The notes beneath the pieces were generated by a model. That model saw nothing but the letters and a program-made list of their open reading frames with translations. It was not told the origin of the DNA and searched no databases. Of a DNA stretch of 64,000 nt, positions 55,901 through 64,000 are shown in pieces. Source of the DNA: Phragmitibacter sp965284365 (lineage in GTDB: Bacteria > Verrucomicrobiota > Verrucomicrobiia > Verrucomicrobiales > Verrucomicrobiaceae); NCBI GenBank assembly GCA_965284365.1, contig OZ260079.1, positions 5,084,001 through 5,148,000 on the forward strand, read 5' to 3'. The stretch's first letter is position 1. Every line of letters begins with the position of its first letter. The position numbers and the translations under genes are program-made.

Positions 55901-56675
55901 TGGCCTCATCCTGGACTTCACAGGCACTGCCCCACAACATATAGGCAATCTCAATGCCACACCTGCCATCGTCAGGAGCGCAGTCCTCTACTCCCTCCGC
56001 CTCGCCTTGCAGGACGACCTGCCTCTCAATGAAGGCCTCCTCGCCGATGTCGAAATCCTCCTCCCCGAAGGCTCGCTTCTCAATCCCCACTTTCCAGACG
56101 ATCCCGCCGAATGCCCAGCCGTAGTTGGCGGCAACGTGGAAATCAGCCAGCGCGTCGTCGATACCGTGCTGAAAGCTTTGGGCATCCAGGCTTGCAGCCA
56201 AGGCACCATGAACAACTTCCTTTTTGGCAACGACCGCTTCGGTTATTACGAGACCATCTGCGGCGGCACTGGCGCTGGCGATGAATACCACGGCGCAACC
56301 GCCCAACATTCCCACATGACCAATACCGCCATCACGGATCCCGAAATCATTGAACGCCGCTATCCCGTGCGCCTACGCCAATTTGCTCTCCGTCAAAACT
56401 CCGGCGGTCAGGGCGCTCAGCATGGAGGAGATGGTGTCATCCGTGAATTCGAATTCACCGAACCCTTAACCGTCTCCATGCTGACCCAACATCGGACAAC
56501 AGGGCCCTACGGCATGCACGGAGGCAGCACCGGCGCACCCGGCAAACAAACGCTCATTCGCATATCAGGCTTCGAAGAACCACTTTCTTCCAGCGCAACC
56601 CTCGAAGTGCAACCAGGCGAATGCATTCGCTTGGAAACTCCCGGCGGCGGTGGCTGGGGCGAGCCACCAGCTTGA
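52977..56675 (+). CDS. 5-oxoprolinase-type HyuA-HyuB fusion
   Basis: A 1232-residue single chain. The HyuA part (1-710) is an actin-like ATPase fold with ISADTGGTFTD, FDMGGTSTDVA, ETVAAGGGS and GSDPGPACYG. The HyuB part (about 730-1230) has MGALLRRTALSTNIRER, HIPVHLGALG and a C-terminal GGGGWG. Known: the fused form with ATP drives cleavage of 5-oxoproline to glutamate, as in eukaryotic OPLAH; hydantoinase activity is an alternative. It is transcribed alone; the next gene converges seven bases away. Confidence 0.93.
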   Translation: MEEQATWHISADTGGTFTDCHAFTPDGEELRVKVLSSGCLRTLVKQTLTEGPLEIADDWSMPEGFFQGFMVRKLDGSQTELQIKHSTHREGKHLLMLAPPKNVGTKSPFVSGELIEITSAEAAPVLGARLLTKTPLHATFPPLLFRLATTRATNALLERKGSRVALFITEGFTDLLRIGDQRRRHLFALQHAPREVHYETVCAVRERLTAHGEILEPLDEAHLRAEARRLLNEGFTLASVSLLHADLNPLHEQRIRAILFEIGFTDVSLGSELAAFVKILPRTQNAVANAYLTGPVTGFINDVQRPLGDARLHLMTSAAALEPADRIRPKDLLLSGPAAGVLGALNAARRMGYEKIITFDMGGTSTDVARVDGAVGYRFSQTVGGVTLLGPSVSIETVAAGGGSICSWTPSGLAVGPHSAGSDPGPACYGKGGPLTITDVNLLLSRFDPLKASIPLNPSAAEARLSELMQVLAEQSGRSVTRGQLLEDLLALAVEHMADAIRKISVLEGYNPSEYALLAFGGAGPQHACGVAERLGIKAILIPHHAGILSAVGLQEAQPEHFAQTQVLRLLDDVRPELDSILAAMTDEAIEGLAEANHTLNRDTLMIRQLAEMRLRGQDTPLQIEFHHATDLGLLFTQRYEQLFGYSPPATKLVELVSLRVAVSPQPDKVLSENMDNPDLPETDGPALIQDAFSTLHIADRWHGVNKQGVGWVLKQGGSLSLINSAITTSSPDILRHRLTSIVEEMGALLRRTALSTNIRERLDFSCAVLNADGQLLTSAPHIPVHLGALGACVRSVKAVCPMAEGDTVITNHPAYGGSHLPDVTLITPLFDAAHTLIGFVANRAHHAEIGGISPGSMPANARSLIEEGVVLAPTYLVRGGIVDFDAIRTQLTSALHPTRALEDNIADLHAQLAANRLGVERVRTLAPDPAQMQQIFDASRHVMSQFAPRLLEGSSEEFLDDGSPIRFKLQRGEDGLILDFTGTAPQHIGNLNATPAIVRSAVLYSLRLALQDDLPLNEGLLADVEILLPEGSLLNPHFPDDPAECPAVVGGNVEISQRVVDTVLKALGIQACSQGTMNNFLFGNDRFGYYETICGGTGAGDEYHGATAQHSHMTNTAITDPEIIERRYPVRLRQFALRQNSGGQGAQHGGDGVIREFEFTEPLTVSMLTQHRTTGPYGMHGGSTGAPGKQTLIRISGFEEPLSSSATLEVQPGECIRLETPGGGGWGEPPA

Positions 56676-56682
56676 CGCTGTA

Positions 56683-57138
56683 TCATGCGATCAATTCTTC
56701 ACTCTTCCCACAGAAGAACCGCCAACTCAGTCCCAACGCCATCCCCAGAAACCAGGACGCCCCCATCAGTTGGCCCAACAGCGTGTCCACCCAGAAAGAG
56801 TCCAGAGCCACCCCGCTAAACAGAGCCAGCACAATCACAGATGGCACCGATCTGACCCACCGCTTTGGGATACCAGGCACCCTCGTTAGAATGGCAGCGA
56901 GTATCATTGCCACCTGCACCGTCAGCACCACAAAAACGATCCAGACAGGCAGCAGAACCATCGCCGCCATCAGGAAAGAAAAGAATCCGCTGAGTGCCCA
57001 TGGCTGCAACCAAGACACCGTCACCAAAAAGGTCCACGCGGCGATAGCACCACCAACCAGATAGGCCTCCCTCTCGCCAATGCCCGGAACAACTGGCAAG
57101 ACGATACTTAGCTTAGATGGCTCTCGTGCAGCATTCAT
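56683..57138 (-). CDS. four-helix membrane protein, unknown
   Basis: 151 residues with four hydrophobic segments (LVGGAIAAWTFLVTVSW, MAAMVLLPVWIVFVVLTVQ and others). No family recognised. Its start overlaps the stop of the upstream acyltransferase by four bases (ATGA-type), showing translational coupling and hinting at a role in the same membrane-lipid process. Confidence 0.7.
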   Translation of the reverse strand: MNAAREPSKLSIVLPVVPGIGEREAYLVGGAIAAWTFLVTVSWLQPWALSGFFSFLMAAMVLLPVWIVFVVLTVQVAMILAAILTRVPGIPKRWVRSVPSVIVLALFSGVALDSFWVDTLLGQLMGASWFLGMALGLSWRFFCGKSEELIA

Positions 57139-58112
57139 GGCTTTGCAGTGGGCCGGAACATGGGTTCAAAAACAAACCACTGGTACCAATGCTTTTGGAT
57201 CTGGGGTTTCAGCACCTCATTCCATTGTGCCGCCGCGTCTTTCTGGGCCTTCTCCTTATCGCCGCTCGCACGATCGAGATGCAGAGGCGGCCCCGCCTTC
57301 ACTCGATAGCGACGGTAGCCCACCCGGATCGTCACCACTGGGTAGATTGGCGCCCTTGAAACCCAGGCGAGCACAAATGGACCGCGCGGCACATTCCAGA
57401 CCACACCCTCGGAAAATCGTGTTTCCAGCGAGGTCACATCAAACAAGATCCTGTCCCCCTGAATCGCGACGACAGCCCCCTCATCCAGGGCTCTCGCCAG
57501 TTCCACACCTATCATGTTCCCTGGCTCATTGAAGTGCACCACATACGCGCCCAAATTCTCTTTCGCCCTTAGCTCCGTCTGAAACCTCTGACTCTCTTCG
57601 TCACGTTCAGGAGTCCGCACCATGTGAATGGGCTTCGTGAAGTTCTTCGCGAACATCGGCGCCGCCACATCATAGCTTCCCATGTGGGCCGTGAGGATGA
57701 TGCAGCCTCCCGTTTGCGCATCCAGATGTTCCAGGTTCTCCAGTCCATCGAGTTCCCACGTGATGATATCCTCACCATGCCGCACATGCGCGTGATCCGC
57801 CAGGGTCCACGCGAAATTCCAGAACACTCGCAGAACCCGGAAGTGATTCGCGTGCAAAGACGACCCCGGAAGGATTGTCAGCAAATTCTCAGCAATAGCG
57901 CTTCTGGCTTTCCTCAGGACCAACCAAAAAGCCAAGCTGAAGACCAATACCACCGCCGGTTCCATAAACCATGGGCAATGCCGCGCCGCCCAGTGCAGAT
58001 ACCGCTGCCAAAACACCCCATACACCGAAAATCGGCGGAGGAATGCTGGAGCGGTAGTAGCTGTGGGGGAAGATTCAGGCACATCTCTCCCTTGCCCAGA
58101 AGCGTGAAACAA
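57135..58112 (-). CDS. LpxL/HtrB-like lysophospholipid acyltransferase
   Basis: A 325-residue protein with an N-terminal membrane helix (VVLVFSLAFWLVL). The catalytic HxxxxD is HMGSYD near 142-147. VAIQGDRILFDV fits the LpxL substrate-site block, and GPFVLAWVSRAPIYPV the next conserved stretch. Known: LpxL-type enzymes add acyl chains to lipid A precursors at the inner membrane; other members acylate ornithine or lipids. No other lipid A genes are adjacent. Confidence 0.85.
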   Translation of the reverse strand: MFHASGQGRDVPESSPTATTAPAFLRRFSVYGVFWQRYLHWAARHCPWFMEPAVVLVFSLAFWLVLRKARSAIAENLLTILPGSSLHANHFRVLRVFWNFAWTLADHAHVRHGEDIITWELDGLENLEHLDAQTGGCIILTAHMGSYDVAAPMFAKNFTKPIHMVRTPERDEESQRFQTELRAKENLGAYVVHFNEPGNMIGVELARALDEGAVVAIQGDRILFDVTSLETRFSEGVVWNVPRGPFVLAWVSRAPIYPVVTIRVGYRRYRVKAGPPLHLDRASGDKEKAQKDAAAQWNEVLKPQIQKHWYQWFVFEPMFRPTAKP

Positions 58113-58251
58113 GAAACCGAAAACTGTCTGCGAGCCACATCTCCTGCTTGAAGGATGTCCCTATCTCCACGACTGATTCTGATGGAGTTCCATGACCTGA
58201 TCACCATGACGATCACCTTCGTCACAGGCCACTTCTTCCAGACATCGTTTC

Positions 58252-59466
58252 ATGCGCACCCCACCCCGCAAATTCAATCCCACGCCTTTCGCCTACCACG
58301 AGGAATTGACGCTCGATATCGAGACGCTCACCAATCTCGGCCAGGGTATCGCGCGGGTGAATGGCTGGGTCGTCATGGTCCCTTTCACGCTTCCCGGTGA
58401 AAAGGTGATTGGCCGTATCTACCGGAATCACAAGCAATACAGCGATGCCGATCTGGTGCGGGTCATCGAGCCTTCGCCTTATCGCATTGAGCCGCGTTGC
58501 CCCCTCTTTGGCGAGTGCGGTGGCTGCCAGTATCAAAACCTGACCTACGAGGAGCAGCTCAAATGGAAGCAGCAACAGGTCGCCGAGTTGTTGAAGCACA
58601 TGGCCCGCATCGAGCATCCGGTAGAGACGGTCATCGCCTCGCCTCGCCAGTTCGAATACCGCTCGAAGATCACCCCTCACTTCGCCCAACCCAGAAACGG
58701 CGTCATAGGTGAGATTGGCTTCCTTGCGAACAACAATCGCTTCCGCCTTATCGATGTGCCGCATTGCCCCATCGCCATGCCACAGATCAATGACCGGCTG
58801 CCTGCCCTGCGGGAAGACATTCGCGCGAACCCGCAGCGCTACAAACGCGCCGCCACCCTGCTCATGCGCGCCTCTGAGGACAACGTCCTGACCCATCCTT
58901 CACAGACTGCCGTGGAGGTCGTGAATGACGTCCGTTTCGAGTTTCTTGCCGGCGATTTCTTCCAGAACAATCCCTTCGTCCTCCCAGCCTTCGTCAATCA
59001 CGTCAAAGAGGAAGCCGCCGCCACCGGCGCACGTTTCCTGCTCGACGCCTACTGCGGCAGCGGCCTCTTCGCCCTCTCCTGCGCCAGCGGTTTTGAGCAA
59101 GTCCTCGGCATCGAGATCTCCGAAAGTTCCGTGGCCCGCGCCACGCACAACGCAAAAATCAACGGCCTCACCCACTGCCGCTTTCAGGCCGGCAGCGCGG
59201 AGCATCTGTTCGCGAATGTCCCCTTCCCTCCGGATGAAACTGTCGCAATCGTAGACCCTCCACGGGCGGGATGCGGCGAAGCTTTTCTCGCACAGCTTTT
59301 CACCCACGGCCCCAAAGGCGTCATCTACGTCTCCTGCAATCCCGCCACCCAGATGCGGGACCTCACCAAGTTCGTCGAAGCCGGCTATCAATTGAAGAAG
59401 GTACAGCCTTTTGATCTCTTTCCGCAGACCAGGCATCTCGAGTGCGTGATGACGCTGGTGAAGTAA
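58252..59466 (+). CDS. TRAM-domain rRNA/tRNA (uracil-5) methyltransferase, RumA/TrmA type
   Basis: 404 residues. TRAM domain at 10-75 (IETLTNLGQGIARVNGW..VPFTLPGE), then the [4Fe-4S] cluster cysteines CPLFGECGGCQYQ, the SAM fold with LDAYCGSGLFAL, DPPRAGC, and the catalytic YVSCNPAT near 364, which holds the nucleophilic Cys. Known: RlmD/RlmC methylate U1939/U747 of 23S rRNA and TrmA methylates U54 of tRNA; with TRAM and iron-sulfur cluster the RlmD type is favoured. Divergent from the acyltransferase gene. Confidence 0.92.
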   Translation: MRTPPRKFNPTPFAYHEELTLDIETLTNLGQGIARVNGWVVMVPFTLPGEKVIGRIYRNHKQYSDADLVRVIEPSPYRIEPRCPLFGECGGCQYQNLTYEEQLKWKQQQVAELLKHMARIEHPVETVIASPRQFEYRSKITPHFAQPRNGVIGEIGFLANNNRFRLIDVPHCPIAMPQINDRLPALREDIRANPQRYKRAATLLMRASEDNVLTHPSQTAVEVVNDVRFEFLAGDFFQNNPFVLPAFVNHVKEEAAATGARFLLDAYCGSGLFALSCASGFEQVLGIEISESSVARATHNAKINGLTHCRFQAGSAEHLFANVPFPPDETVAIVDPPRAGCGEAFLAQLFTHGPKGVIYVSCNPATQMRDLTKFVEAGYQLKKVQPFDLFPQTRHLECVMTLVK

Positions 59467-59527
59467 TGCAGGTATTGTCTCCCCTTTATTTTATAGGGTC
59501 ACGCTCGAGCCGGTATTCCTAAAATCC

Positions 59528-59602
59528 TGGAGCCGAAGGCCGGAATTGAACCGGCGACCCGCTCATTACGAATGAGCTGCTCTACCTCTGAGCTACTCCG
59601 GC
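59528..59602 (-). tRNA. tRNA-Thr (anticodon CGU)
   Basis: On the minus strand the cloverleaf starts at 59602 with acceptor GCCGGAG pairing with CTTCGGC (one G-T pair). The D-arm is GCTC...GAGC; the anticodon stem is GCTCA...TGAGC around the loop TTCGTAA; the T-arm is GCCGG TTCAATT CCGGC. The loop gives anticodon CGT (CGU). The CCA end is encoded at 59530-59528. Confidence 0.95.
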
Positions 59603-59735
59603 GAAAGTTGGAGAGTCAGCTTTATAACCCTTCCCATGCATTTGTCACCCAGATTTTGGGCTTTTTGCGCCGTATTTTAACGGGATATCGTTTTGTCGTT
59701 GTCAGGCGGCGGCTCCTCGCCTTGGTGAGCTTTCC

Positions 59736-60242
59736 ATGCTCAAGAATCCACTTTTGCAGAAGCTCCACGGCTTTTGGCTGCGCATACCCTTCCGCCATGT
59801 GCTCCTCCTCACCATCTTCCTCTCCTTTTGGGACAAGGAGAAGTTGGGCGAGAAATACCCGTTTACGAACTTCCCCATGTATTCCCATCTGGACCGCGAG
59901 TCCGATGTCCTTTACGTGACCAATCAGTCCGGCGAGGTCCTGCCATTTCACACGCTCTTCGGCACCAAGACTGCCGCACAAAAGAAAATCTTCATCGATG
60001 AACTGGAGAAAATCCTTGAAGACAAGAATCGGGATACCCGCGACGCTCTGCTCGAAGAACGTCAGCAAGCAGCCAAGAAGTTGCTCACAAAACTGATGCC
60101 GCGTTTAAAGGCCGATCGCCTCCCCCCCGGCACCCAGTCATTGCAGTTTCACTACAAGGTCTTCAAGGCAGATGGCGATCACATCGTAGAGACCGAGCCG
60201 CAGCTCATCGCTGAGCAGGCGGTCTCTCCCACGGCATCTTAA
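59736..60242 (+). CDS. membrane-anchored protein, unknown
   Basis: 168 residues with one N-terminal hydrophobic helix (FRHVLLLTIFLSFW) and then a mostly helical, charged part rich in Lys/Glu (AAQKKIFIDELEKILED, AKKLLTKLMPRL). No family recognised. It is 39 bases upstream of the polytopic membrane gene and may be in one operon with it. Confidence 0.65.
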   Translation: MLKNPLLQKLHGFWLRIPFRHVLLLTIFLSFWDKEKLGEKYPFTNFPMYSHLDRESDVLYVTNQSGEVLPFHTLFGTKTAAQKKIFIDELEKILEDKNRDTRDALLEERQQAAKKLLTKLMPRLKADRLPPGTQSLQFHYKVFKADGDHIVETEPQLIAEQAVSPTAS

Positions 60243-60281
60243 CCTGCCTTACCCTGCCCACTCTCTCGCTTCCCCAATTTC

Positions 60282-61196
60282 ATGCCATCTTACTCAGATA
60301 CCATCCCTGGCACCGGTGCCCGGCGCTTCCGCTTCGACGCAGGTCACTTTGACTTGAGCAGCCTGGAGATTCTCATCATGCGGGTGGCTTTTGCCGCCTT
60401 GGTCTTCATCTCTATCAAATGGGAGACCGGCAGCATCAAAGACGCCGAAAGCTTCTTCGCCGCGGCTGGCGGTTCCTTCATTTGGAAAGGTGTCGTCATC
60501 GCTGGTCTAGCCATTTATGCCCTGGGCTTCCTCCCTGCGCTGGGTTTGCTCCCCGCGATGATCTTCGCCATTGGTATCGGCAGGCTGCATGAATCACAAG
60601 GCGCGGTAAACCACAGCACTCAACTCGTGACGCTGTCAGTTATGGGGCAGTTCTTCGTCTACGCCCTGCCCTATTATTTCAATGCAGGCCTGCGCCGTTG
60701 GAATTGGATTAAGCCCCCCCTCCCCGTCCACCAGCGCGCCGTCTACGTCACCCTCGTCGTCATAGCCGCCTGCTACGTCGTATCTGCCTGGGCTAAGCTC
60801 GACAACTCCAATTGGAAATGGATTGGCAACGTCGTTCCTGGCCTTGCCCTTGAACTGCAAAAAACGAACTGGTCCTCTTACTACGACACCCTACAGCCCA
60901 TCCCGCAAGCCCTCACCACCGTGGTGAACCTCATGAACGAGAACCCCACGCTCGCCCGCCTATTCTTCGGCATCGGCCTCTTGTTGGAACTCTTCGCCTT
61001 CCTCGCCCTCATCGGTCGCCGCTGGGCCTTCGGTTACGGCCTCGCCTTGATCCTCCTCCATCTCAGCATCAGCCGCCTCATGCAGCTCGACTTCTGGTAC
61101 CACATCATCGCCATCCTCATCTTCATGGTGAACATCCCCGGCCTCGCCCGCACCTTCTTTCGCAAGAACAACCTGGGGCTCCCTCCACGGGCCTAG
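60282..61196 (+). CDS. polytopic membrane protein, HTTM-like, unknown
   Basis: 304 residues with about seven hydrophobic segments. The C-terminal third (GLLLELFAFLALIGRRWAFG, HLSISRLMQLDFWYH) is reminiscent of HTTM/vitamin-K-carboxylase-like membrane domains, but without the conserved carboxylase residues I cannot support more. It pairs with the preceding small membrane gene. Confidence 0.6.
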   Translation: MPSYSDTIPGTGARRFRFDAGHFDLSSLEILIMRVAFAALVFISIKWETGSIKDAESFFAAAGGSFIWKGVVIAGLAIYALGFLPALGLLPAMIFAIGIGRLHESQGAVNHSTQLVTLSVMGQFFVYALPYYFNAGLRRWNWIKPPLPVHQRAVYVTLVVIAACYVVSAWAKLDNSNWKWIGNVVPGLALELQKTNWSSYYDTLQPIPQALTTVVNLMNENPTLARLFFGIGLLLELFAFLALIGRRWAFGYGLALILLHLSISRLMQLDFWYHIIAILIFMVNIPGLARTFFRKNNLGLPPRA

Positions 61197-61214
61197 ACGA
61201 ACCGCACTGTGTGG

Positions 61215-61898
61215 CTAGGTGTTTCGTTCCTGGGCTTTTGCAGCGAGGGTGAGTCTTTCGTACTCAAATCCTAACCCTTTGAATTTTTGAACAAAAGGCA
61301 CCAAGGCAAGCCCAAATGCAGCTCCAATCAGCCCAAGTCGCGCCGGAGTCAGGAGTTCAATCCCATAGGCCTGCTTGCAGATAAAATCAGCAGCGGCGAG
61401 AAGAACTGCGAATACAGCGAGCGCAAAACAAAGCCAGTGCAATACCCGGCTCGTTTCTTTGCGCTCTTCACGCACGGCTCCTAGCGCAGCTTGCTTCACA
61501 GTGATCCGTTCGGCCAACATGGCAGGAAACGACGATGGGAATACCTCAGGTGCAATAGCGTCAAGCTCCTTCGTTTCCCGATTGAAACGGTAGAAGCTGA
61601 GAAGAATAGGTGAAGGACCATCCGTGACGAGATATGTCGGCACGTCGGGGAAAAGATTTGCGTAGGTTTCGACCTGAGCACGAATTGCAATGCGTTTATC
61701 AGTGCGAAGTTCCGATTTGATTTCGACGATTGCGAGGGGGTTCCTTGTATCCGGCTCTGCGATGAGCAGGTCGGGGCGAGCGCGAAGAACTCCGTCTGAG
61801 GACTTGAATTCGGGGTCGTAAATGATTGCAGCCTCCGAGAATCCCTTCTCAAGAAGATATGCGATGAACCTTTTTTCGACTTCAGTATGAGACGCCAT
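61215..61898 (-). CDS. PD-(D/E)xK-like protein with C-terminal membrane helices
   Basis: A 227-residue product. The first 110 residues look like a restriction-endonuclease fold (type I HsdR N-domain style): RARPDLLIAEPD then NPLAIVEIKSEL, giving Asp, Glu and Lys of the D...ExK core, with a strand pattern around them. Residues about 150-205 are two membrane helices (LHWLCFALAVFAVLLAAADF, LGLIGAAFGLALVPFV). A membrane-tethered nuclease fold is unusual. The base composition is lower in GC than neighbours. Function unknown; partner genes absent. Confidence 0.7.
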   Translation of the reverse strand: MASHTEVEKRFIAYLLEKGFSEAAIIYDPEFKSSDGVLRARPDLLIAEPDTRNPLAIVEIKSELRTDKRIAIRAQVETYANLFPDVPTYLVTDGPSPILLSFYRFNRETKELDAIAPEVFPSSFPAMLAERITVKQAALGAVREERKETSRVLHWLCFALAVFAVLLAAADFICKQAYGIELLTPARLGLIGAAFGLALVPFVQKFKGLGFEYERLTLAAKAQERNT

Positions 61899-62100
61899 AA
61901 ATTCAGGCTAGAAAGGGCTGCCATCCATTGGTCCGCGATTCCGTAGTAAATTCAACATCTCTATAAGCAAAAGGCCACAGGAAAATTCATTCATCACTGG
62001 GATTATTGATCACGCCTCGAATCGATCATTATTGTCTGAATTCCGCAAGCTTAATGCCTGATTGAGCCACTCAAAGATCTTGAATGATCACAAACTAGCA

Positions 62101-62138
62101 AAAAAACGAACGCAGGCCCGCCTCAGCAGACCTGCGTT
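62101..62138 (-). terminator. intrinsic terminator, minus strand
   Basis: AACGCAGG (62109-62116) pairs with CCTGCGTT (62131-62138); the run of A just before it reads as a T-run on the minus strand. It lies 36 bases past the end of the isomerase-like gene and should end its transcript. Confidence 0.85.
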
Positions 62139-62174
62139 TGAATCAATCAGCCGCTCTCAAAAGAGCCGCACGTA

Positions 62175-62999
62175 CTACCCCAGCAACGGCGCCAGATTTT
62201 CCCGGCACCACTCACCATTCTGCAGCGTCACACCGTCCGGATCATGGATGGCCTCTTCGCACTCATCTTCGCAGATGATCCAGCCATTGTAATTCCGCGT
62301 GATCAGCCACTCCGTGATCTTGTGGAAGTCCAGCTTGCCCGTGCCCATCTTTGCCCAAGGCTCAGGACCATTGCCTGAAAAGTCCTTATAATGCACGTGG
62401 TCCACCAGGTGGCCCCACTTCGTCATCGTCGCGATGACATCCATGCCGCCGCGGACAATGTGACCCACATCTGGCGTCCAACCGGTCACGGTCGGATCCA
62501 GGCTGTTGATCACCACATCATAGTCATCCTGCGTGCGCACCACGGAAGGCGGCGGGCTGTTCGGGTGGAAAGAGCACTTCAGCCCCTGATCCACGGCACG
62601 GCGTGAAACGGCGTTCACACCCTTCGCCAGATTCAGACGGCGTTCCTGGATGTCTTTGCGGTTCGTCGGCATCGGCACCGTTCCGAGCTTCGCGCCCGGG
62701 AAGTGCTTCAGGAGCGCGATGGTCTTGTCCCCAGCTTCCTTTTCATCCGCCGTTTCAGTGGCTTCGTTCCAGCCGCAAACCAGGGAGATCCCCGCCAGCG
62801 TCATGTTGTATTTCGCCAGAGCGTCCTTCAGCTTGCCCGCATCCCAGAAATCACCCAGCCAGAAGTGCATGGGTTCGATGCCAGTGAAGCCCGCTTGCGC
62901 GGCGATCTTGATCATGTGGTCCAGCTTGTTTTCATAAGCTTTACCTTTCTCCTGCATGAACCAGGTATAGACCTGGGAGCCGAATTTGATGTTGGCCAT
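62175..62999 (-). CDS. sugar phosphate isomerase/epimerase (xylose-isomerase-like TIM barrel)
   Basis: 274 residues from the ATG at 62999; the frame runs on to 63572 but that part is antisense to the MFS gene. TIM barrel with IKFGSQVYTWFMQ at strand 1, GFTGIEPMHFWLG, LAGISLVCGW, SFHPNSPPPS, PDVGHIVRGG and DHVHYKDFSGN, the metal-binding His/Asp/Glu positions of the family; WIICEDECEEA is the last strand. Substrate unknown. No adjacent sugar gene apart from the MFS transporter starting 171 bases away on the other strand. Confidence 0.9.
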   Translation of the reverse strand: MANIKFGSQVYTWFMQEKGKAYENKLDHMIKIAAQAGFTGIEPMHFWLGDFWDAGKLKDALAKYNMTLAGISLVCGWNEATETADEKEAGDKTIALLKHFPGAKLGTVPMPTNRKDIQERRLNLAKGVNAVSRRAVDQGLKCSFHPNSPPPSVVRTQDDYDVVINSLDPTVTGWTPDVGHIVRGGMDVIATMTKWGHLVDHVHYKDFSGNGPEPWAKMGTGKLDFHKITEWLITRNYNGWIICEDECEEAIHDPDGVTLQNGEWCRENLAPLLG

Positions 63000-63170
63000 A
63001 GTGAGGTACGCGAGTTGGGTGTTATCGTTGGAAAAACGAGATTCGAAGAGCTTCTTGGCTAGCGGAGAGCCGGGGAAATGTCCAGCCGGATGTATGAGAA
63101 AAAACCGGCTCCCGGCCGCGGCAAACGTTTCTTTGCATTCCACGCCAAGCCCTGACAGTATGCTCCCCCG

Positions 63171-64000
63171 ATGCGCCGACCTCAAGCCGCTGTCATTTTC
63201 ATCTTCATCACCCTGTTCCTGGATATCTTTGGCATCGGCCTCATCGTGCCCGTGCTGCCGGACTTGGTAAAGCAGATGCAGGGCGGGAATGTGGAAGCCG
63301 CCGCCAATGCCGTCGGTTGGCTGGGCACGCTCTATGCCCTCATGCAGTTCATATTTTCTCCCGTTCTGGGAAGCCTTTCGGATCGATTCGGCCGACGCCC
63401 GGTCATCCTTCTTTCCTTGTTGGGTGGCGGCCTGGATTACCTGCTTTTGGCCTGGGCGCCAAACCTTTGGTGGCTCTTCGTCGGTCGTGTCATCTCCGGC
63501 ATCACTGCGGCAAACTTCTCCGCCGCCAGCGCTTACATCGCCGATGTCACCCCTCCGGAAAAGCGCGCCCAAGGCTTTGGCATCATTGGAGCAGCTTTCG
63601 GCCTAGGCTTCATTGCCGGACCCGCTGTCGGCGGATGGCTCGGGGACATGGGGCTGCGCGTCCCCTTTCTGGTCGCCGCAGGCGTCACGCTGCTGAACTT
63701 CCTATACGGCCTTTTCGTGCTTCCAGAATCGGTCAAACCAGAGAACCGCCGCCCTTTCCACTGGGAAAGCGCACACCCCGTCCGCTCGCTCATGGCCTTG
63801 CGCAAATGGCCCATCATCATGAGCCTGGCCGCGCCGCACTTTCTCCTTAACGTCGCGCACAACATCTACCCCAGTCTCTGGGTCCTTTACACGGGCAATC
63901 GTTTCAACTGGGGCCCAAAAGATGTTGGTTGGTCACTCTGCTTTGTCGGGGTACTTTCAGCGATCGTGCAAGCAGGTCTCGCGGGCCGCATCATTCATAG
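63171..64000 (+). CDS. MFS transporter, TetA-like drug/proton antiporter (3' partial)
   Basis: Starts at the ATG at 63171 and stays open to the right edge, giving 276 residues. Features of a 12-helix MFS: GIGLIVPVLPDLV at helix 1, motif A GSLSDRFGRRPV between helices 2 and 3, and GFIAGPAVGGWLGD at helix 5 (motif C of antiporters). Closest in look to TetA/TCR-type drug-H+ antiporters. The C-terminal half is outside the window. Confidence 0.9.
   Translation, partial: MRRPQAAVIFIFITLFLDIFGIGLIVPVLPDLVKQMQGGNVEAAANAVGWLGTLYALMQFIFSPVLGSLSDRFGRRPVILLSLLGGGLDYLLLAWAPNLWWLFVGRVISGITAANFSAASAYIADVTPPEKRAQGFGIIGAAFGLGFIAGPAVGGWLGDMGLRVPFLVAAGVTLLNFLYGLFVLPESVKPENRRPFHWESAHPVRSLMALRKWPIIMSLAAPHFLLNVAHNIYPSLWVLYTGNRFNWGPKDVGWSLCFVGVLSAIVQAGLAGRIIH

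Noticed and set aside
63003..63572. N-terminal extension of the isomerase-like gene
   Set aside because: Antisense to the MFS gene; the family start is at 62999.
1..64000. CRISPR array, prophage or rRNA operon
   Set aside because: No regular repeat-spacer pattern, phage structural gene or rRNA-like sequence was seen.

Overview
The window looks like an ordinary chromosomal stretch of a Verrucomicrobiota bacterium, probably from the Verrucomicrobiales near Prosthecobacter or Verrucomicrobium. This is an inference from gene content, not from a marker gene. The pointers are large secreted fusion proteins of the Planctomycetes-Verrucomicrobia type (beta-propeller plus cytochrome c or cupredoxin, 3-keto-disaccharide hydrolase domains), a DUF3570/ApbE/DUF4266 trio, carboxynorspermidine decarboxylase, many lipoproteins and a moderately high GC content. 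There is one tRNA, no rRNA, no CRISPR array, no insertion sequence and no phage gene that I can see.

Layout. 1-6033: an EF-hand/thioredoxin/cytochrome/copper-monooxygenase fusion cut by the left edge, a lipoprotein, a DUF1287 protein, an amino-acid permease and a Gfo/Idh/MocA oxidoreductase. 6124-7933: an accessory patch with two short genes separated by a sequence that has the anatomy of an integron attC site. The second gene, an HNH endonuclease, starts 23 bases after that site. 7934-24416: a giant secreted sugar-epimerase/propeller/cupredoxin protein, parE, an orphan sugar-binding lipoprotein, the DUF3570-apbE-DUF4266 operon, a Sel1-repeat protein, a frameshifted PL6 polysaccharide lyase and a second giant secreted protein (DUF1080, SGNH, propeller, cytochrome c).

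24671-29622: a RedB-like thioredoxin, a membrane histidine kinase and a hybrid kinase in tight series, followed by a ferritin-like diiron protein. 29705-38707: sialate O-acetylesterase, a lipoprotein, polA, a lysR/pirin/wrbA divergon with a clear LysR-type operator, and nspC. 38815-47527: an ECF sigma factor divergent from uvrA, a long TPR protein, a class V aminotransferase and a secreted barwin-like protein. 47528-47826 holds a cluster of palindromes resembling REP elements.

47827-59466: an alpha/beta hydrolase, lysS, a CysJ-like reductase without flavodoxin domain, a TPR protein, a fused 5-oxoprolinase, a membrane protein plus LpxL-like acyltransferase, and a TrmA/RumA-type RNA methyltransferase. 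59528-64000: tRNA-Thr(CGU), two membrane proteins, a membrane-anchored nuclease-fold protein, a sugar-phosphate-isomerase-like protein and an MFS transporter that runs off the right edge.

The most unusual item is the solitary attC-like site with its two cassette-like genes and no integrase in view. The LysR operator, the PL6 frameshift, the DUF3570/ApbE/DUF4266 operon and the multi-domain redox fusion proteins are the next most useful leads.
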